A program made the position numbers and the translations under genes. This document shows, in pieces, positions 14,702-18,207 of a stretch of 18,207 bases of DNA. The notes under the pieces are model-generated. The model was given only the letters and a program-made list of their open reading frames with translations. It did not search any database and was not told the origin of the DNA. Each line of letters begins with the position of its first letter. Positions within the stretch are counted from its first letter, which is position 1. Origin of the DNA: Nitrosopumilaceae archaeon (GTDB lineage Archaea > Thermoproteota > Nitrososphaeria > Nitrososphaerales > Nitrosopumilaceae); assembly GCA_021296165.1 (NCBI GenBank), contig JAGWAW010000036.1, forward strand, positions 1 to 18,207, given 5' to 3'.

Positions 14702-15535
14702 ATGACCCCCAGCGGCCATCTGGAGATGGCGGTACGGGCGGCGGTGCTGGGAGGCCGGGCCGTCATGGACGAGTATGGCGGGGAGATACAGTACGACACA
14801 AAATCCGACGACTCCCCGGTGACTGCCGCGGATCTGAGTAGCAACGACGCGGTAAAGTCCGTGCTGGCCGGGACCGGGCTGCCCATACTCTCCGAGGAGG
14901 ACGCCGATGTGGCCGGGAGGGCGGCTGCCCCCGCCGTCTGGATAGTGGATCCGCTGGACGGCACCTCCGACTTTGTGGACAAGACCGGTGAGTTCACCGT
15001 CATGGTTGCGCTGGTGTCGGGGGGTGTGCCCGCGCTGGGGGTGATAAACCAGCCGGCTGCCGGCGTGACCTACGCCGCCGAGAGGGGCGGCGGGGCATGG
15101 AGGAGCGACGGGGGTCGGTGGACCAGTATGCGGGTCGACCCCGCCGCCCTAGCCGACTGCACGGCGGTGGCGTCCCGGCACCACCTTGCCGCCGGGGAGC
15201 GCCGCTTTCTGGAGTCGCTGGGCCTCGGGGGGATCCGTACACTGGGCAGCTCGCTCAAGGTGACCCGCATATGCGAGGGCGGGGCCCACATGTATGCCAC
15301 GTTCACAGACCGCATGAAGGAGTGGGACACCGCCGCCTCCTGCTGTATTATACACGAGGCCGGCGGCCGGATGACCGACATGACTGGCCGCCCGCTGGAG
15401 TACAACCGTCCGGACGTCTTCCACAGGAACGGCATACTGGCCACCAACGGGACTATCCACGACTATGTTGTGTCCAGGTATATGGCTACGCTAGGCCCCG
15501 GGACCTCAGAAAGTCCACCACCCGGTCGGAGCTGA
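14702..15535 (+). CDS. cysQ: 3'(2'),5'-bisphosphate nucleotidase (CysQ), inositol monophosphatase superfamily
   Basis: 277 residues. Predicted to hydrolyse 3'-phosphoadenosine 5'-phosphate (PAP) to AMP, removing an inhibitory by-product of PAPS use. Superfamily metal-site motifs are present: E65/E66 in ILSEED, D83 and D86 in WIVDPLDGTSDF, and D209 in EWDTAA. The CysQ subgroup is indicated by SPVTAAD near the start and TGEFTVMVAL just after the DPLDGT motif. A related activity on inositol phosphate or fructose-1,6-bisphosphate cannot be excluded, as archaeal family members can be broad. The APS kinase gene cysC converges on it, and their 3' ends overlap by 50 nt. The last ~15 residues (GPGTSESPPPGRS) are encoded in the overlap and look unstructured. 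Confidence 0.85.
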   Translation: MTPSGHLEMAVRAAVLGGRAVMDEYGGEIQYDTKSDDSPVTAADLSSNDAVKSVLAGTGLPILSEEDADVAGRAAAPAVWIVDPLDGTSDFVDKTGEFTVMVALVSGGVPALGVINQPAAGVTYAAERGGGAWRSDGGRWTSMRVDPAALADCTAVASRHHLAAGERRFLESLGLGGIRTLGSSLKVTRICEGGAHMYATFTDRMKEWDTAASCCIIHEAGGRMTDMTGRPLEYNRPDVFHRNGILATNGTIHDYVVSRYMATLGPGTSESPPPGRS

Positions 15536-16001
15536 CCTCCAGCGTCTCGGACTCGGTGTCCACCAGCAGGTCGGGATTCTCGGGGGCCTCGTACGGGTCG
15601 TCTATCCCCGTGAAGCCCTTGATCTCGCCCCGCCGGGCCTTGGCATACATGCCCTTGACGTCCCGCTCCTCGCACTTTGCCAGGGAGCACCGCACGTAAC
15701 ACTCCGCAAAGCTCTCCCCTGCGTCTACTATCTCCCGGGCGCTGCTGCGGTTCTCCCGGTACGGGGAGACCAGCGATACCACCGAAGGGACGCCATGGCG
15801 GAGCAGTAGCTTCGCCAGGTGCGCCACGCGCCTGTTGTGCTCGTCGCGTCCGGCCTTGCTAAAGTCCTTGGGCGAGAACCACTCGCGGAGCTCGTCGCCG
15901 TCCAGCATGGCCAGGTTGGGGATGTCCTTCTGCAGGCGCCGCACTATAGTACTCTTGCCAGAGCAGGGCAGGCCGGTCATCCACAGCACAAACGGCTTCA
16001 T
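15486..16001 (-). CDS. cysC: Adenylylsulfate (APS) kinase
   Basis: 171 residues. Phosphorylates APS at the 3' position with ATP to give PAPS. The P-loop is GLPCSGKST (10-18); next come LDGDELREWFSPKDFSKAGRDEHNRRVAHLAKLL (33-66), SLVSPYRENR (76-85) and DVKGMYAKARRGEIKGFTGIDDPYEAP (114-140), the lid region characteristic of APS kinase. Length is that of single-domain family members. The frame extends upstream to 16172 with arginine- and tryptophan-rich residues that shadow the hemerythrin gene, so I start at ATG 16001, supported by a TATA box at 16024-16030. The pairing with cysQ indicates a sulfate-assimilation or sulfation module; no ATP sulfurylase or PAPS reductase lies in the window. Confidence 0.93.
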   Translation of the reverse strand: MKPFVLWMTGLPCSGKSTIVRRLQKDIPNLAMLDGDELREWFSPKDFSKAGRDEHNRRVAHLAKLLLRHGVPSVVSLVSPYRENRSSAREIVDAGESFAECYVRCSLAKCEERDVKGMYAKARRGEIKGFTGIDDPYEAPENPDLLVDTESETLEVSSDRVVDFLRSRGLA

Positions 16002-16023
16002 GGCGGGGCGCCGTGGCAGGGCA

Positions 16024-16030
16024 TTTTTAT
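16024..16030 (-). promoter_or_regulatory. TATA box for cysC
   Basis: On the minus strand it reads ATAAAAA, centred 26 nt upstream of ATG 16001. It overlaps the stop codon of the hemerythrin gene, so cysC can be transcribed independently of it. Confidence 0.5.
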
Positions 16031-16566
16031 GTCTTGCACCACTCCCGGCCCTCCAGGTACTCCACCTCCCGGACCATCTCATCCATGCGCGAGTCGGCCA
16101 CCGAGGTGCGGAACTGCTCGTACATCTGCCTCTCCTCCTCGGGCGAGAGCGACTCGGCCTCGGCCCGGTCAAAGAACGCCTCCTCCTTGCCCATGTGGTC
16201 CTCCAGGTATATGCAGTATGTCCTCATGTAGCGGGCTACCGGCTCCCGGGAGTCGCGGCCCGCCCTCCACGCAGCCAGGTGGCCCTCGATCTTGGCGGCT
16301 ATGCGCCGGGAGAACTCATGCTCTATCAGGAGCCGGCGGATATCCTCGTTCAGGCCGCCGTACCCGGCCACGCACGGAAAGTACGAGTCCTCCTCCCTGG
16401 AGTAGTGCACCGAGTCCACAAACCCTCCTATTATGCGGGGTATCCTGTCCATGTCGTCCAGCGGTATGTCGCGGCCGGCGGAGAGGGCGGCGTGGCAGCG
16501 GGATATTACCGCCTGGAGGCGCCGTATCTGGCGGTGGTCCTCGCGGAGCGTGTCGGTGGCCCCCAT
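16027..16566 (-). CDS. Hemerythrin-like HHE domain protein
   Basis: 179 residues, cytoplasmic. The diiron ligand pattern is complete: H11 (LREDHRQ), H54 and E58 (HYSREED), H83 (IEHEF), H124 and E128 (HMGKEE), on four predicted helices. HHE proteins bind oxygen or nitric oxide, or act in iron storage or stress sensing; which applies here cannot be read from the sequence. A charged C-terminal helix (SPEEERQMYEQFR) follows. The frame extends to 16626, but a TATA-like box (16587-16594) lies about 25 nt upstream of ATG 16566. The gene ends 25 nt before the cysC start on the same strand; a link to sulfur or redox stress is possible but unproven. Confidence 0.88.
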   Translation of the reverse strand: MGATDTLREDHRQIRRLQAVISRCHAALSAGRDIPLDDMDRIPRIIGGFVDSVHYSREEDSYFPCVAGYGGLNEDIRRLLIEHEFSRRIAAKIEGHLAAWRAGRDSREPVARYMRTYCIYLEDHMGKEEAFFDRAEAESLSPEEERQMYEQFRTSVADSRMDEMVREVEYLEGREWCKT

Positions 16567-16586
16567 GGGGCGAGGGCGGCGGGGAG

Positions 16587-16594
16587 CAAATTTG
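16587..16594 (-). promoter_or_regulatory. TATA-like box for the HHE gene
   Basis: The palindromic CAAATTTG is centred about 25 nt upstream of ATG 16566 and lies in the short divergent interval shared with the antiporter gene. Confidence 0.4.
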
Positions 16595-16640
16595 TGCCTT
16601 TCCGGGGGATCGGGATCGGTTCGCAATTCCCGTGCGCCAG

Positions 16641-16649
16641 TTTTTTAAG
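16641..16649 (+). promoter_or_regulatory. TATA-like box for the antiporter gene
   Basis: TTTTTTAAG is centred about 30 nt upstream of the tandem ATG codons at 16676 and 16679. Confidence 0.4.
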
Positions 16650-16675
16650 CCGAACCATGCAATCGCGTCCACGCA

Positions 16676-18052
16676 ATGATGCCCCCCTCCCTGGCCATAC
16701 TGGACACCCTGGGGGAATATTTGGGGGAATTGGGGGTGGACATACCCTACGACAGGGGAATACTGACCGGCTGGCTGCAGCAGGTGTCCGGAGAGCTGAG
16801 CGTGTACGTGGACATGTTGGGAATACCCGACTCCCCCATCGCGTCGGCGCACGTGCTGCTGCTGGCCGCGGGGGTGGTCATATTCTCCGGGGTGGCCGGC
16901 GAGGCGTTCTTCAAAAAGACCGGCATACCCGACGTGGCGTTCCTCATGGTGCTGGGCGTCATACTGGGACCCCTTCTGGGGATAGTACGCACGGAGGCCG
17001 TGCTGGAGATAGTCCCCTACTTTGCCGCCCTAGCCCTCATAATCATAATGTTCGACGGCGGCCTCAGCCTGGACATAAGGCGGATCGCCTCCACCGCCCA
17101 TTTTGCGACGGCGCTGGTGGTGGGCGGGTTCGTCGTCTCGGTGGCCATTGTAGCCGCCGGGGCCCACTTCATTATGGACTGGCCGTGGCTGGAGAGCATA
17201 CTGCTGGGCTCCATCGTGGGAGGGAGCAGCTCGGCCATAGTGTTTGGTTTGGTGAGAAACATCGGCATATCAGAGGACGCCAAGTCCGTCCTCAGCTTCG
17301 AGTCGGCGCTGACCGACATACTAGCCACCATAGTGGCGTTCGTCATGCTCGAGGCGGTGCTGGTAGGCCACCTGGATGTGGACACGCTGGGCCAGACGCT
17401 GGGCAGGGCAGTGGCCGTCGGGATGATCCTGGGGTTCGGCGTGGGGATACCCTGGCTGTACGTCACCACGCGCCTGGGCAACGCTCAGCACGCCTACATG
17501 CTGACCTTGGGTATGCTGTTCGTCCTGTTCTTTCTGGCGCAGAACTTTGGGGAGTCCGGGGCCCTGACCGCCCTGGTGTTTGGGCTCATGCTGGGGAACC
17601 GCCGCAGGATCTCTGGGTGGCTGCGGCTGCGGCTCCGGGACATAGACAGCGACGACCCCACCCACAACCAGCTCACGTTTCTGGTGCGTTCGTTCTTCTT
17701 TGTGTTCGTGGGGCTGATGGCCACTCTGGGCCGCGTCGAGTACATCATCTTCGGCGTCCTGATAACGGTGGCAGTATACTACGGCAGGGCCCTGATAGTC
17801 AAGATGTCGCTCACCAAGCGGTTCACGGCCCTGGACAAGAAGGTGACCCGGGCCATGATACCCCGGGGGCTGGCCGCCGCGGTGCTGGCCACCTTCCCCA
17901 TCACGATGGGCCTGGACAACGCCGAGGCGTACCTGCAGATCATATTCTTTATCATAATGGCCTCGGTGGTGATAACCACCATGGGCACGGGCAGGTCCAA
18001 GTCAAGTGCCGAGGGCGAGAGGGACCCGAGGATGTGGCGCGGATGGGAATAG
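16676..18052 (+). CDS. Cation/proton antiporter, CPA (NhaP/Kef-like) family
   Basis: 458-residue integral membrane protein, predicted to exchange Na+ or K+ for H+. After a 55-residue N-terminal part come about a dozen hydrophobic segments, starting VLLLAAGVVIFSGVAGEAFF. Family blocks are GIPDVAFLMVLGVILGPLLG, ALIIIMFDGGLSLDIRRI, GSIVGGSSSAIVFGLVRNIGIS and LSFESALTDILATIVAF. The ion-site motif reads TD in ESALTD, where NhaP-type proteins commonly have ND. The final helices (AMIPRGLAAAVLATFPI, IIFFIIMASVVITTMG) carry the conserved arginine-glycine block. The short polar tail (about 25 residues) has no TrkA-N or universal-stress domain, so regulation by nucleotides is unlikely. Length is typical for the core domain. 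The gene is monocistronic as far as the window shows. Confidence 0.88.
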   Translation: MMPPSLAILDTLGEYLGELGVDIPYDRGILTGWLQQVSGELSVYVDMLGIPDSPIASAHVLLLAAGVVIFSGVAGEAFFKKTGIPDVAFLMVLGVILGPLLGIVRTEAVLEIVPYFAALALIIIMFDGGLSLDIRRIASTAHFATALVVGGFVVSVAIVAAGAHFIMDWPWLESILLGSIVGGSSSAIVFGLVRNIGISEDAKSVLSFESALTDILATIVAFVMLEAVLVGHLDVDTLGQTLGRAVAVGMILGFGVGIPWLYVTTRLGNAQHAYMLTLGMLFVLFFLAQNFGESGALTALVFGLMLGNRRRISGWLRLRLRDIDSDDPTHNQLTFLVRSFFFVFVGLMATLGRVEYIIFGVLITVAVYYGRALIVKMSLTKRFTALDKKVTRAMIPRGLAAAVLATFPITMGLDNAEAYLQIIFFIIMASVVITTMGTGRSKSSAEGERDPRMWRGWE

Positions 18053-18207
18053 GCGAGGTCCGAATGCGGCGCATACGACCAACCGCTCTGCCACTCCCGT
18101 CCGTACCACATATGCGTAGTAAAGGCGGTCGCTCATATTCCAAATGTTGGGGGTAACTGATCGGGCAGTTTGGGGCCGCTCTCGCTAGCATTCTGCCGGT
18201 TGGCGGT
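18053..18207. other. Intergenic tail of the window
   Basis: No gene is recognisable in these 155 nt. A minus-strand segment has a D-arm-like GTGGCAGAGCGGTTGG (about 18086-18101), but no matching anticodon or T-arm could be assembled. Confidence 0.35.

Noticed and set aside
18020..18108. tRNA-like D-arm GTGGCAGAGCGGTTGG on the minus strand
   Set aside because: No D-stem partner, anticodon stem-loop, T-arm or acceptor match could be built, and the body would run into the antiporter gene.
15835..18156. A 773-codon plus-strand frame across cysC, the HHE gene and the antiporter
   Set aside because: It is antisense to cysC and the HHE gene and out of frame with the antiporter, all of which carry clear family motifs; its product has no recognisable domain.

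Overview
The window looks archaeal, most likely a GC-rich member of the Nitrososphaerota (Thaumarchaeota) of the Cenarchaeum type. The reasons are a TFB gene, a CdvB/ESCRT-III-like protein, heavy use of ATA isoleucine codons, and a repeated promoter layout in which a TATA-like box lies about 25-30 nt upstream of the start codon with no Shine-Dalgarno site (leaderless transcripts). The species guess is inference from gene content; no rRNA or tRNA is visible to prove it.

Layout. 1-188 is a leader with no gene. 207-3326 (+) encodes a large SNF2-family ATPase with a DUF3883-like tail. It converges on a SWIM zinc-finger protein (3344-4981, -). After a gene-poor stretch come GTP cyclohydrolase I folE (5595-6149, -), a small winged-helix regulator (6564-6851, +), a membrane-anchored winged-helix protein and a secreted helical protein overlapping in GTGA (6937-8816, +), a small two-helix membrane protein (8976-9167, +) and queE (9231-9944, +).

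The most unusual part is 9945-10526. It is an AT-rich island holding two diverged direct copies (offset 309 nt) of an apparent structured RNA gene, each with its own TATA box. The two copies support the same fold: a 5' hairpin with a 6-bp stem and 6-nt loop, an 11-12 bp closing stem, and a stacked inner arm. One base pair changes on both sides, and others change A-U or U-A to G-U. Each copy also opens with an 8-9 codon ORF. I do not recognise the family.

Next come a secreted beta-rich protein (10522-10959, -), a CdvB/Snf7 protein (11094-11729, +), a PstS-like phosphate-binding protein (11831-13141, +), TFB (13196-14104, -), a second small two-helix membrane protein (14491-14697, +) followed by cysQ (14702-15535, +), then cysC (15486-16001, -, overlapping the cysQ tail by 50 nt), a hemerythrin-like HHE protein (16027-16566, -) and a CPA-type cation/proton antiporter (16676-18052, +).

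Functional links: FolE and QueE are both steps toward preQ0 and archaeosine. CysC makes PAPS and CysQ removes its by-product PAP. The SNF2 and SWIM genes bring together two modules that are often associated. The small regulator, membrane HTH protein and secreted helical protein may form a sensing unit. The remaining genes are core archaeal functions (transcription, division, phosphate uptake, ion homeostasis).
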